A stretch of 64,000 nucleotides of DNA from Dendrophyllia cribrosa (GCA_024195265.1 JAJLRJ010000010.1:26583676-26647675); one strand, 5' to 3'; shown: positions 1 through 12,225, counted from the first letter of the stretch. Numbers and translations: made by a program. Notes: generated by a model not told the origin, from the sequence alone.

Positions 1-275
1 TAGCTACAATTTAATGAGCTGTTGAATAAAGCTTGTCATGATTCGCTAATGGTTTGATCGTAATCCAATTTGGTGACCGTTATATACAGGTAAACAATAA
101 TGAAATTGTGGATTCGGGAAGTCTAAAGGGTGACCGCGTCCGTTATATACAGGTGACCGCTATATACAGGTAAACTTTACAGTAAATATAAGGCACGATT
201 TTCGGGAAGTTGTTCGGTGACCGTTATATACAGGGTGACCGCTATATACAGGGCCGTTATATACAGGTTTGACTG
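1..275. repeat. GGTGACCGTTATATACAGG tandem/dispersed element
   Basis: GGTGACCG(T/C)TATATACAGG recurs about six times. The right end CAGGTTTGACTGTAG is the inverse of ACAGTCAAACCTG, placing it in the ACAGTCAAACC family. Truncated by the window start. Confidence 0.7.
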
Positions 276-945
276 TAGTTCTCAAGATCGCAAAAGCCGA
301 GAGAGTAAACAAAACTTTCAAGGTTTACAAACATTACATCAAGCTACTTTTTGACATTATCATTAAGTAATTTCACAAAACCAGTGTTAATCTCTCGATC
401 AATTTATTACCAGTACACAAATAGTAAGGTTTGAAATATTATTGCGATTCATTTGAATTCAAACATACAGAATTTTTTTATTCTTGCAAAATATATATGC
501 CATATACCATATTTTAAGATGTCTATGTGAGATTTTCAATGCGAAATCTTAAACGCGCTAAATTTCACTTTTACTGATTTCTAAGTTTCTTGTTTATCGT
601 CGTTATGGTAATATCGATTTTACCAGAAAATAAATCTTGCCAAACTTGAATTCAAAACCACGTTGATCTCACTTGGAGAAGACCGCTTAAAAGCCGATTG
701 AAAAATGTTGGTATGGTCTCCAGAAAACTGTATCGAACCACCTTAATATGCAACAAAATAGTCTAAGTTCCTGTACAGATTTACCTGCACAATACGTGCT
801 TGTCACTTTACATTAATCATGAGATTTTCTTGTTAAATAAGCTAAATTTTACATTAGTCTTCGACTTTCTTACTGCCATGAAAATGTAAATTATTAGTGC
901 TTCCAGAAGCCAGGCTCTCAGATAGAGGGCGAAAGTAGTTACATG
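276..945. other. AT-rich intergenic sequence
   Basis: No open frame, repeat structure or known element recognised. Confidence 0.5.
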
Positions 946-1137
946 CAGTCAAACCTCCATTAAGCGGTCACCCTCGGGGAATAACCAACTGACTGCTTAA
1001 TAGAGGTGACTGCTTAAAAGAGTTCAAGTTTACAGTAAATATGGGGAGTGATTTAATTCCGGGAATTTGTCAAGTGACGGCTTTATAATAGAGGCTGACT
1101 GCTTAATACGGTGCCGCTTAATACAGGTTCGACTGTT
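946..1137. repeat. ACAGTCAAACCTCC-family element
   Basis: Starts CAGTCAAACCTCCATTAAGC and ends TTAATACAGGTTCGACTG, inverted ends with CTGACTGCTTAA motifs inside. The stretch from 1138 to about 1639 shows nothing recognisable. Confidence 0.7.
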
Positions 1138-1639
1138 CTTTATTTTTCGCTATCCCCCAATATCTGATCTCACTGGAATCATCCTGTTGGAAACTTCACC
1201 CGTAACAATAAATGATTAAAGTGACCTAACGGTAAAAGAAAAAGGTATAAAATGCACCGGATCAGTTACAAAAACTAAAAGGAGCAAAACAAATGCAACA
1301 ACCCAACCGGCAGCTGATCAGTGACACACTCCAGAAACTTTGAAGAGATTGAGCGCCTGCTTTCGGCACTAGGATTTCTGGGATCGGAATGGTGCATTCG
1401 AATTCTACTCGACAGTTTCCAACAGGCATCCATGCATTTTCTTGATTTTTTTTTTAATTCCATTTTTCGTCTAAATGGTAAGCACCAGTGTCACTGAAAT
1501 TGAGACTGTTAACAAGTTAGTGTGTCCTAAATATTATATGTAACGGTCTTCAACTTGAAGCTAATTGGCGAATCTTTTCTGATGTCATTATTTATATTTT
1601 GTTTCATAAACATACGAATTTGAGGCCGGGGTACACGTG

Positions 1640-2011
1640 AATTTGAATGAAATTCTAAGATGTTTAAAGAAGGGATAGAAGAAAGAAAATGATTTTTGGA
1701 ACACCAACAGACAGTTGATATCCACGCAAGAGCACCCCAGGTTGCTAGTGGACTAACTTGGTGTCCGTCTATTAATTATCATTTACAAATTCTAATTTTA
1801 AATCTTCACTAAATCTTCAATATTTCTTATTTCTCTTAATTTTACAAATTCTTTGAGAAAAACTATTTCCTCCCAAACATATCCAAAAATCACCCAAAAA
1901 TTTACAAAACACCCCATAACAAGGATTCTTGAGATGAGTATAGAGTTTTTGGATTGCTTGAAACGTGAACGAGATATTTCCATTAAAGCCATGTCAAGTG
2001 GCAGAAAAATG
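1640..2011. repeat. Dispersed 0.37 kb repeat, copy 1
   Basis: Closely matches 3615-3989 in the same orientation, for example GGTTGCTAGTGGACTAACTT followed by GGTGTCCG in both. The overlapping open frames on both strands are not conserved between the copies, so coding is unlikely. Confidence 0.85.
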
Positions 2012-2298
2012 GCGTTCAGTGGACCCCGCCTTGTAGGGAAGGCATCGTGCCAAATACGAATTGAGTTCAAAAGTTCAAACTGGTTGTTAAACTTAGTAAT
2101 CTACGTAATTTTTAGTGCATTGCTTGGAAATCTGCAGAATTGTTAGGTGGCAAAAGTACTAATGAGCCATGCATTCTTTGTAAAATTTTAAGTCGGTTTA
2201 ATTAATAACAGCATTGCACACAGACCATCTAGTATATCGGGCTTAAATGTCCAGAGAAAGCTAATTGTGCCTCTGCTATGTCCTTTCAATATTCGGAG

Positions 2299-2803
2299 TT
2301 AAAGTGCCACTACGACAAAAATTGTTGTATTTCTTTTCCGCTTTTTTTTAACACAAATGTATCTAATAGGTTTAGACAAATGCGAATTGCTATAAATTAA
2401 ATTGATATATTCTTACACAGCCCAGAAATAGCTGGCCGAAAACCCACGAAACGGAGCCCACGTTCTACTGATTTGCGATCTGGTACACGTGACTTGATTT
2501 GTGACGTCAATGACTCAACGCGGTTCCTTCAGGCTCATAGACAACAAAGCCAAAAGGCACGTGTTGAGTCATTGACGTCACAAAATCTTCAGGCCAACTC
2601 GATCCAACTCTCAGGGTTCGGTCCCGGTCATTTTTTAATTGAGTAATAGCGGCAAGCCGAATTCGAAATGCAAAGTTAAACTAATGGCACTTCCCGTACG
2701 TGAGTTTTGACTCGAAACTTCGCAAGGTATGTAACGAGTACTTATATTTTCAAAATATGAAGAGAACAGAAAATGTATATTTTTGATCATAGTGGCACTT
2801 TAA
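2299..2803. mobile_element. TTAA MITE, AGTGCCACTA ends
   Basis: TTAA at both ends (2299-2302, 2800-2803) flanking AGTGCCACTA and TAGTGGCACT. A second inverted pair, TGACGTCAATGACTCAACGC and GTTGAGTCATTGACGTCA, lies inside. Related ends are at 49753 and 59253. Confidence 0.8.
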
Positions 2804-2879
2804 CTTTTTTGTAGCTTGTTAGAAAATAAGGCGTATATACTAATGAGGCAATAATTGTAAACAAAGATTCGCCTATAAG

Positions 2880-3238
2880 TGATACAGCTATTTCAATAAC
2901 TCTGGGTTCACATGCAGAATATATTCAAAATACTCTTCACAGGACAATATGCCGGCTCCATACAGCGATGACGTTAGGTGGCGCCGGTTATTTGGTTCGT
3001 AGAGTTTTCACACATTTCACAAGAAGAATCTGTCAGAGAAAACAATAAATCCCTATCTTGAAAAGTATTACACCCACGGTTCTGTATGACACTCCAGGCT
3101 TGGTCGGCCTTATGGCTGTGTACATTTGCTCTACGTGATGAGCTAGTCATTGTGGAGACAACTGCGGACCCACAATGCCTTGCGGTCATGGAATGAACCA
3201 ATGCACAATTCTTCAGACAACATTTATTGAAATAGCTG
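2880..3238. mobile_element. Probable MITE, ATACAGCTATTTCAATAA ends
   Basis: ATACAGCTATTTCAATAA and TTATTGAAATAGCTGTAT are inverted about 340 bp apart. A 75-codon minus-strand frame inside is not recognisable. Confidence 0.6.
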
Positions 3239-3284
3239 TATTTTCTATTGGTGATATTTCATATGCAAGGCCTCACAAGCTCGC

Positions 3285-3352
3285 GGCTGCTAAGCGTAAA
3301 AGCTCCTAGCGGCAGGGGGCAATGAGAGGCGGCTATATTCAGAGGCTAACAA
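3285..3352. repeat. Fragment of a GAGAGGCGGCTATATTC element
   Basis: CAATGAGAGGCGGCTATATTC resembles sequence at 10085-10115 and 62810-62885 (GATGAGAGGCGGCTGTATTC on one strand or the other), so it is a dispersed element end. Confidence 0.5.
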
Positions 3353-3614
3353 GCTAAATCTTAAAAAAACGTGTACAAATAAAAATGTTTTGCCTTGAAA
3401 CCTTTGAGTTTGTTTAATGCGGCAGTATAATTACACGAAACTATACACCTCATCCCGCGGTATGGACAGTATCTCTGTGCGCATGCGTAAGAGAACAGTG
3501 TGAAGATGAGGCAGAGTTCTAAGGAGAATGGAACTTCATAGAATGACTACGGTTTTCAAATTTATTCCGGTGAATAGTCTTTGAATTCATAATTAAGGCG
3601 GGACTCAACCTCAT

Positions 3615-3989
3615 GATTTGAATGAAATTTTAAGAGGTTTTAAGAAGGGATAGAAAAAAGAAAATGAGTTTTGAAACACCAACAGCCAGTTGATACCCAC
3701 GCAAGAGCACCCTAGGTTGCTAGTGGACTAACTTGGTGTCCGTCTATTAATTATTAACTACAAATTTTTAATTTTAAAACTTCACTAAATTTTCAATATT
3801 TCTTATTTCTCTTAATTTTACCAATCCTTCTAGAAAAACTATCTCCTCCCATACATACCCAAAAATCACCCAAAAATTCACAAAACACCCCACAACATAG
3901 ATTCACGGTATGCAGCATAGAGTTTTTGGATTGCTTGAAACGTGAACGAGATATTTCCATTTAAGTCATGTCAAGTGACGGAAAATCGG
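3615..3989. repeat. Dispersed 0.37 kb repeat, copy 2
   Basis: Second direct copy, followed by a short CACTCACT microsatellite at 4007-4021. Confidence 0.85.
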
Positions 3990-4021
3990 TAACGGTGGCT
4001 AATTCACTCACTCACTCACTC

Positions 4022-5090
4022 GCTCCTTCCATCAGCTGTAAACATAGTGACGTAATGCTTTGTTACGAATGCGTTTCGTAACAAGAACAACGTGAATTCA
4101 GCGACAACAATAACTAACTAATTGGTTGTAAATGATTTTAAACAACAATAAGCTTAAATATGTTTCACATTTGGAGTATTTTATGCAACATTAAAATCGA
4201 TCTAAAAGGACTTTTCAACCGAGACACGCGTTTTGATACGTATCCACCTTGAAATAATAAAATTTAGTCTTGACTAAGCATGTGCCTCGATGGTCGAGTA
4301 GTTTGGTGCCGGGAATTACAGTCGGGAGGCTTGCCTGTGAACACTGAACAGGCTCTCTAGTTTGGATATAGGGCGAAAAAAAAAAAGGCGAACGGGTTCT
4401 TTTTTCCTTCTTTTTTTTCCCTTCGGACTGGATATTATGAAAGTGATGTTTTTTTTTGCGTTCGAACCCTGTCAGTTTTATCTTACTGTAATATTACGTT
4501 ACGCGTTAGCATTTCTTATTCACGGGTTGGCTCTTAGGAGCGATTGATTTTTTTTAAGGAGAAAGTCCCGAAAGTGTTAATTGCCAACATGAAAAAAATA
4601 ACCAAAAGCAAAAGGTGTGCACTTCAGACACCACAGCTCTGCCATGTCTACGGTTAGCTAGACCTGATCGCGACCAGAAGTAGCTCCTGTCGTGACATCA
4701 TGATTCGAGAAGAGAGCTGAGAGCGGAGATCGATTATCGTCATTACCAGTTACGCCGGTACATTTACGTAATCGCTTGTCGCAAGCGAAACAGCTTTCCG
4801 CGTCTGCTTTCTGCTGGCGGCAAAGAGTTGAGAGATATGTCCAGAAATGCAGGAAGAGGGGGCCCGCGCTACTCCATGAATGGCATCACTAAGTGTCCTC
4901 ACCTATAAAAGTTCACCAAAACACACGAAATTCAGTCATATATGAAGTAATATGAAAACGATAAACAACGCTGTCAAATATGAAGCACTCGTCAAACAAT
5001 ACTTGCTTGCGTTTCTGGACTGACAAGTGAAAGCTGATGGCCCGCTTGCTCCAACCTCATTACCAGGTTCTTCTCCGCTTTCTTCTCCGC
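4022..5090. other. Intergenic, nothing recognised
   Basis: Includes a T-rich run near 4400 and no convincing exon. The 61-codon frame at 4362 is low complexity. Confidence 0.5.
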
Positions 5091-5256
5091 GAGGGTCTTC
5101 TTGTTATTCAAAATGGCGGCGAGATAAGACCATGACAAATCACCTGACTCAGTATAAAATCTTCAAATACTCTTTTTTATGGCTATTTTAATTGCTGTAA
5201 TTTTTAAATGGCGCTAAGCGCGACTCGCCGCCATTTTAAATCTCGAGAAGACCTCT
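5091..5256. mobile_element. Small MITE around CAAAATGGCGGCGAG
   Basis: GAGGGTCTTCTTG...AAAATGGCGGCGAG is mirrored by CTCGCCGCCATTTTA...GAGAAGACCTC, giving about 165 bp of imperfect palindrome. Confidence 0.65.
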
Positions 5257-6022
5257 CACTCAAGTGCCACAGTTTGGTCTTCTTGAAGAAAAAAATCCCA
5301 CGACAATAAACCGAACAAAGGTACAAAGGCATCCTTGCCAAAGAAAACAAAAGCTTTGATTTGAATAAAGCTCTGCATTTCCTGTTGGCATCAACACTCC
5401 CTAAATCATTTCATGATAATTAGTCAGAACACTAACTATGGTCACAAACAAATGCGAATCCTATGTATGGATTTCCTTTCTGTATGTTTCGAGAAAACTG
5501 GCTGAGTCAATATAGAATTCTTGCGACACAAGTATAAATTAACTTGCAATGGCTTTTAGATGCAAATGTAGAAAACATCGTTTCGTCAGACGGTATCCAC
5601 ACCCAAAACCACAGGCTATTCAATAATATTGTTTTAACCGCTTCCTTCCCAGTTTGTGCTTAGCGTCACTGTTCATATCAGTCAACTCCAGAAACATCTG
5701 TCAGGGAAACCCGCCAATTAATATAAGCAACTGTAAACAAAGGATCATTAAAATGTCTTTTTATAAAAAACTGCTGCACATGAAAAAAAGTATAGTGACT
5801 TTTGTCCCGGCTACTGTAAAGTCCAAAAACCGCGAAACATCGTTATAAAATGGCGGGAGAAATTAGACAATTTGAGACGAGTCAATTTAGATAATTATTG
5901 GTCACAGGATGTTTTGGTCAGAATTACACCCTGCTGTCACAGTTTTGCCTGAGTGCAAAAGTGACCTGCTTTTAATTACATGCTTGACTAGTCGCGACAT
6001 AATTTTCTTCCGTTGTTTTCAG
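5257..6022. other. Intergenic, nothing recognised
   Basis: AT-rich; the 64-codon frame at 5654 has no recognisable features. Confidence 0.45.
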
Positions 6023-6383
6023 TTGTTATTCGTTTGACGGCGAAAAAATTCATCTGTTCAATGGAGAAGCTAAGACATGCTGTCCGTTGCCCCGAGTTGT
6101 AATCCAAACCAAATCGGTCTCTAAGATGGAGTTCCCTATCGTGAACGCTACTATCAAACTATCGCCGATAAAGAAAGAGAAAAACAAGAAGACGGGAAGT
6201 CTGTTTGTTGTGAAAGAAGTCGTATCGGCGAACCAGCGACCGAAGCCACCAGCAGTTGGCTCGAAAGTCGTTGAAGTGAGTGTCCCTCGAGAGGCTTTAA
6301 AATCCAGAGCGGGTTATCAACATCAGTGTTTCTCGCCAAGTGTGCCGCTGATAGAAGTCAATATCAATAAGGCTGGATTTCAG
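6023..6383 (+). CDS. Orphan coding exon, protein unknown
   Basis: An open frame of about 120 codons runs exactly from an acceptor (GTTGTTTTCAG, ending 6022) to a donor (GGATTTCAG|GTGAGA at 6384). It reads CYSFDGEKIHLFNG at the start and ends SVPLIEVNINKAGFQ; the middle is rich in Lys, Val and Ser (KLSPIKKEKNKKTGSLFVVK). Codon use looks coding and CpG is higher than in the flanks. If instead this is a first exon, ATG 6126 has a good context (A at -3, G at +4). I do not recognise the family and cannot find partner exons nearby, so it may be a solitary exon of a long-intron gene or a gene relic. Confidence 0.5.
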
Positions 6384-7064
6384 GTGAGAAATTAACTCCG
6401 AATTTTTCGAAACATGCATTATTAGGAGAAATGGAGGTCACACAATCACGCACACAATGCGACTTTTGCCTGGCTTATGTGCGCCATGTAAAGCAATTTT
6501 GCTAAGTTATGTATACAATATGCCGAAGAAAACTGCTCACTGACATAAAGTATCAAACGAAGTTAAAGTAGACTGCTTTAACATCATATGCTTTAAAAGG
6601 TGAACTTACGTCGTTCACTTTTACAAACAACTTCATGCTTCCACCGGGGCTTCCACTTATCGAATGTGCTTTTCAGTTTGACAAGTTGTTTTTCCACTTC
6701 TTGTTTGTAAAGTTATCTGAAATAATTTTAAACATTGCAACGCACGGGTGGCCTAGGCGGATTTTACGACTATTAAATTATGAGTTTTGATCGCTGACGA
6801 AAAATCGGGTTTATTGACGAAAATAAAAAGCGCTCAGCGTGTTAATTATTACGTGCGTGCAGACAATGGTCAAAGGACATCACTGTGTGGGTAATTTTGG
6901 AACTCACCCACTCCGTGACTAAAACATTGAGAAACTCGCGTCCCCTACAACTGTTTGGACCAGAAATGTTGTCTTTACATTTGTATATCATCGTCTATGT
7001 CGCTATCGCGTATAGGACTAGGGATTTTAAATTGATATTATGTTAAAGGGGGATAGAAATAATA
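6384..7064. other. Possible intron or intergenic sequence
   Basis: Nothing recognised between the candidate donor at 6384 and the repeat at 7065. Confidence 0.4.
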
Positions 7065-7265
7065 TACATTTTAAGCTCCCATAAGCGGACACCTTCGACG
7101 AGGAGAAAACGTGTCCGTAACTAAAGCTGGCGGCTTACGGGAACTATGAATCTCGTAAGGGGAGAATTTATTAAACGGAGTTTTGTGAAGACGGCCGTAC
7201 GTAGAGTGTCCGCTCAGAGAGCTGACTTCTGAGACTACAAACGTAAAGGACCAAATCATCAATGT
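7065..7265. repeat. CTCCCATAAGCGGACACC element
   Basis: CTCCCATAAGCGGACACC matches the interior of the 35438-35615 element; TAGAGTGTCCGCTCAGAGAG is the opposing end. Confidence 0.6.
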
Positions 7266-7579
7266 TCAGACACCTTTAATCCATGTTGTTTTAGTGGGAA
7301 AGAAAACAGACTGATAATATCTGTTATATGGCATTCTACGCCCTAGGTCGTAGGTACATTGATTATTCAAGCACTGCTTTCATATCAGTGTTAAATATCT
7401 ACACTGTAGATACAGTGTAAGATACAATAGTCACGAAACATCAAATTGTCGCTATGACGCATACTGCGGCCAATGTTATGGGGTCATATCCTCAGATTAG
7501 ACCCAGTCTATCAGATATGCTGACGTTAACTATTTACCTCATAAGAGTGCTATTGTTTATCTTAAAGAAAGTACTGCTC

Positions 7580-7790
7580 GGGCGCTCGATATCTTACAAT
7601 AGCTCCAGTACACTATTACAAAATTTCATCCACAGACTCAGAAGTTAGGAATTGCGGTATACGGCATAATAAACAGTACCACGCGCGGGAAAGTAATCCT
7701 CAGCACATTTTCATTTGAATGGTCACTTTACAATTTACAAACTTAGCAGTTAGAACCACTCTGTACCGTCTTAGCATAACAATTAAACTT
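7580..7790 (-). repeat. Degenerate satellite A monomers
   Basis: About two diverged monomers: AATTTCATCCACAGACTCAG, GCATAATAAACAGTACCACG, TTTTCATTTGAATGGTCAC. The sequence from 7791 to 8284 has nothing recognisable. Confidence 0.75.
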
Positions 7791-8284
7791 ATCACAGGTA
7801 ATTGCTGCTTAATAGCTTTTATATTAATGGATACGCTTTTATATAAAGGATTTTAATTTTAATATCCGCAGACTCGGGCTTGAAAATTACTAGGTTAATA
7901 GAACCACATCTGCTGACCCAAGCCTGGGATTCAAGGAAGTCAATCTCATCCCTGTTCAAACAGTGTCTGCGCGCGTTTGTTCAAGCCGAAGCTTAGACAA
8001 ATTATTATAAAGAAATCTATATATAGCTAATTAAGTTATTTTTTAATTGGATTTTGCGGTTAATCTGGGAAGACTAGAATTATGTTTTACCAAATAATAG
8101 AGCCGCATTGCAAAGATACCTCATTTATTGTTTTCACAGATATGATTAGTTTTATGAGGTCTTGTAAAACAAATTAGATTTTTACAATTGGGATAAAAAT
8201 GTGACATGTTAGGCCGATATATTACAGCCTGGATCCAGAGGTCCGTTCTCTGAATATCGTGAGTGAAATTAACCGCGTTGCGCC

Positions 8285-9560
8285 TCGTTGTCGCGGCTTC
8301 GCCGCTCAAACTCGCCGTTTTCACCACAGAGAGCAGAGGAGCCAAATTTGACCTTTACGCGTTCGATCTTCGATCTGTTGTTTACGAGTCTGTTTTTCGC
8401 CCCAGCGGGACCCCAAGCGTAATCGGAGCTTTCCGTTGGGTAACCGCAGATTGCTGACTGTGGGCGCCACAAAATCGTAAACGCAGCGAGACAAGGGAGG
8501 AAACAGATTTGAGCCTAATTTTTGATCCCCGATTACTCGCTTTTGATTCAATAAAAAGTTCTGATTTTCGGCATGTAGCTTTATATGGACAGTCTCTGGA
8601 CAGCTTTTTAACAATTTCGATGAAGAGATCCATTAAACACTCCTTTCTGTGATCGCTCTTTATGGCGTTCAAAGTTGACTTTCGTAGGATGTGGACCGCA
8701 ACATACTGGTGACGGAAATACGTCATACGAGAGGTGTGCGCATAACCGGAAGCCTTTGGCATGAGTTTATTCATCTGAATTCCACGAAAACATGCCATCT
8801 TTTCCGGAATATCTTCGATCAGTGCTATTCGGTGATTGTTTTTGTCCGCTAGGTGAATAATGTGAATATTGTAAAGGTCTGCGAAGACAGGCAAGCTCGA
8901 TAAAATGTAAGGACGTGGTGGAATCAAGGCATGTCTGATGCAAGGTGAGAAGTTTTCACGCCTCTTGTGGTCCATGCACTTGTGGTCCGTCTAAGCTTTT
9001 TAAATGTCAAGCTGATTGAAACTTTTGTTAAAACCCATACGATTGTTTAGGCTAAGCTATAGATGAATTCAGGGCCACTTCTTTGCGTTGACACTTAAGA
9101 AAAATATTATCTGTGACTAGCACGATATACGTTCTGAGTTTCTTCGCATGCAATGAGCTTCACTAGACGACATGAGAAGATTTTCCTCATTCGCAACGCA
9201 TTTCATTTTAAATCTCCCTCCGCTCCGATCAGCTGCCGTGTTGTATTGAATTTTGAACGGTTGGCGTAACTTCCGTTTTATTGACAGCATGTCACTTTCG
9301 GCGCTTTTACTTCCGTCACCAGTTTGTTGCGGTCCACATCCAACGAATCACGTGGTACTATGTTTCTTCCCTTGTCTCTTTTTCTTCTCGGCACTTCGTG
9401 CCTCGCTCGGAAAGCGCCGATTACGCTTGGGGTCCCGCTGGGGGAAAAACTCGAAAACAGCAGATCGAATAACGCAAGACACAGCGCGCGTATAAAGCTC
9501 AATGATCGAACGCGTATTAGGTCAAATTTGGCTCCTCTGCTCCCTGTGTTTTCACTAAAA
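8285..9560. repeat. Long imperfect inverted repeat, arms 8285-8720 and 9290-9560
   Basis: ACCCCAAGCGTAATCGGAGC (8410) is answered by GCGCCGATTACGCTTGGGGT (9414), and GTGGACCGCAACATACTGGT (8691) by ACCAGTTTGTTGCGGTCCAC (9317). The spacer of about 600 bp and left arm contain a 197-codon minus-strand frame (8382-8975). It shows no recognisable domain, and its C-terminal third is the repeat arm. The whole looks like a foldback transposon. Confidence 0.6.
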
Positions 9561-10291
9561 AATAAAAACCTCTGGCACCCAGGGTAGGTATATTAAGATC
9601 TTTTTTTCACTAAATGGTCCGGTAAAGTGATTAAAGTTGCCGTACCGGACCTAATTAGGAACATTTAGCAGGTGATAGAACGGTTTTCAAATTAACGTCG
9701 AAAGGATAACAAATGAGGCAAAGCTGACGAGTTCATTGCGAAACAAGTTTCACCTCACTGCAGCCCGTATGTCAGAACTTATCGGCGAAACGTTTGACGG
9801 AAGTAACTGGTGGTATAAACTTGAAAGTATCAAAGGGAGATGGTACTACCCGTTATGAGTAATTTTCAACCGAAATCAGTTCTGGATTTTATTCCTGTGA
9901 AACTGGAAGGTTAATAGGCTTTCCTAAAAATATCATAGTATTTTTCAATGTGCAGTTTCGCCTCGCATTGACGTGTTAATTATTTCAATCTTCTTGTTCC
10001 TGTAACACAAAAAAATACATATGTCACCCGCTTGTGCTTGAACACGGCGTGTTCCGGAATCAATTCGTGCTAGTCCCTGGCAGCAGGGCGCGATGAGACG
10101 CGGCTGTATCAGCAGCGCATGCGCAAGCTACCTCGTACCAAGCTCGTACCAAGAGCTAAACCTGCATTTGAGTATTCGGCTCGCCCCACAGTGAACTACA
10201 CTAAAAGACCAACTTCTCGTAAACAGATTCCCTCGTGACATGCTTAGCTGCTCAAGGTTCGCACAGTCTTGAAAAGTCATTGCATTTTCGA
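9561..10291. other. Intergenic, little recognised
   Basis: Only a short GATGAGACGCGGCTGTATC element fragment near 10091. Confidence 0.4.
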
Positions 10292-10498
10292 TTAACCATG
10301 AGTGCCAAATATCAAATTCAAGAAAAATCACGGCAAATTCCATGTTGTAAACTGATATTGAAAAACAAATGGTACCATTAAAAAATAATGCCGAAGAGGT
10401 TTCATTTGAATGGTCACGCCATAGGATTTCGTCGACAGACTCAAAAGTTAGAACTACACTACATGTCTCCATTTTGACTCTGGGAGGGAAAGGGTTAA
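10292..10498. mobile_element. TTAA MITE, CCCTTTCACTCCC family, left end deleted
   Basis: Right end GACTCTGGGAGGGAAAGGG then TTAA (10495-10498); left TTAA at 10292-10295 followed by an abbreviated end. Contains one satellite B monomer (TTTCATTTGAATGGTCACGC). Confidence 0.75.
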
Positions 10499-10535
10499 GG
10501 AGGCTTAAGAGATTCTTGAATTCCATTTATCGATC

Positions 10536-10620
10536 CTTGAAACGTCCTTGAATTCTTCCATAAGTCCTTGAATTCTTCCATAAGTCCTTGAAAAGTCCTT
10601 GAAAAGTCCTTGAATTTCCC
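10536..10620. repeat. Short minisatellite AAGTCCTTGAATTCTTCCAT
   Basis: Five tandem or partial units of a 20-bp repeat, some shortened to AAGTCCTTGAA. Sequence from 10621 to 11170 is unremarkable. Confidence 0.85.
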
Positions 10621-11170
10621 AAAATAGGATGTGGCAGAGTTTAAGCAAAGTTATGTAGCATGGATCTCAATATTCTTCTTTTTCTAATGTTGGCCAGCCC
10701 GCAAATAGTGCGAAAATAACATCAAACACTACACGACTTAAATTATTTGTTTGACTTGCTGCAAGGAAATTGTGTACAGCGGTTGTGTATACTTCATAAG
10801 CTCTTGTGCATGCCACAAGGATTTTGGAGGATGAACTTCTGGTGTAAACAACTTGTCAATTGGCAAGTGCATTTGATTCCTTCAGATCTGACAATCAGGG
10901 TAGGGGGCGTTGAAAACCTAACTGTCCTTCAGTTACCGTTTTGTGTATGAACCCTGCTGTCCGTTTTGGACAGATAGATGTCTGCTTTTGGCAGTAAGAA
11001 CATCTAGCCGGATTGTCCATGGCTGGGGTCACGACTGTCTGCTTACGAGAGCCGGTCACCTGGTGGGGTGTGTCCGCTCACCGCTAGACGGAGGTTTTGC
11101 AGTATTGCAGCCGCTCTCGTACCGGGTAATGACATTTAAGTTTTCTAGTCTGCAGTGGTTACAATATGAT

Positions 11171-12225
11171 ACAGCCGGCAGTGAAGCCCACCTGTACAGC
11201 ATAACAAACAGTACCACAGGAAAAAATACTGCTCTTTTGAATTGTCACATTGTACGTAGGATTTCATCCACAGACTCAGAAAGGTAAAAACCACCTTGTA
11301 TAGCATAATAAACAGTACCACGGGAAAGTACTGCTCAGTAGCTTTCATTTGAATGGTCACACTGCAGGATTTCATCCACAGACTCAAAGTTAGAACCACC
11401 TTGTACAGCATAATAAACAGTACCACAGGAAAGTACTGCTCGATAGCTTTTATTTGAATGGTCACACTTTAGGATTTCATCCACAGACTCAAAAGTTAGA
11501 ACCACCTTGTACAGCATAATAAACAGTACCACAGGAAAGTACTGCTCGATAGCTTTTATTTGAATGGTCACACTTTAGGATTTCATCCACAGACTCAAAA
11601 GTTAGAACCACCTTGTACAGCATAATAAACAGTACCACAGGAAAGTACTGTTCAGTAGCTTTCATTTGAATGGTCACACTTTAGAATTTCATCCACAGAC
11701 TCAAAAGTTAGAACCACCTTGTACAGCATAATAAACAGCACCACAGGAACGTACTGCTCAGTAGCTTTCATTGGAATGGTCACACTTTAGGATTTTATCC
11801 ACAGACTCAAAAGTTAGAACCACCTTGTACAGCATAATAAACAGCACCACAGGAACGTACTGCTCAGTAGCTTTCATTTAAATGCTCACACTTTAGAATT
11901 TTATCCACAGACTCAAAAGTTAGAACCACCTTGTACAGCATAATAAACAGTACCACGGGAAAGTACTGCTCAGTAGCTTTCATTTGAATGGTCACACTTT
12001 AGAATTTCATCCACAGACTCAAAAGTTAGAACCACCTTGTACAGCATAATAAACAGTACCACAGGAAAGTACTGCTCAGTAGCTTTCATTTGAATGGTCA
12101 CACTTTAGAATTTCATCCACAGACTCAAAGTTAGAACCACCTTGTATAGCATAATAAACAGGAAAGTACTGCTCAAAAGCAGCTTTTATTAGAATGGTCA
12201 CACGGCAAGATTTTATCCACAGACT
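11171..12225 (-). repeat. Satellite A array, ten units of about 107 bp
   Basis: CATCCACAGACTC occurs ten times at 103-109 bp spacing. Each unit has ACCACCTTGTACAGCATAAT, AAACAGTACCACAGGAAAGT, ACTGCTCAGTAGCTTTCATT, TGAATGGTCACACTTTAGG. Central units are nearly identical and outer ones diverged. Repeated minus-strand frames through it are artefacts of monomer length. The array runs in the opposite orientation to 57416-58865. Confidence 0.95.

Noticed and set aside
1640..3989. Two direct repeats as LTRs of a 2.3 kb retrotransposon
   Set aside because: No TG...CA ends, primer-binding site, polypurine tract or retroelement coding between them; the intervening DNA holds unrelated MITEs.
11145..11677. 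Repeated minus-strand frames reading ...YFPVVLFIMLYKVVLTFESVDEIL
   Set aside because: They are satellite A monomers translated; the same words recur from unit to unit and break where monomer length changes.
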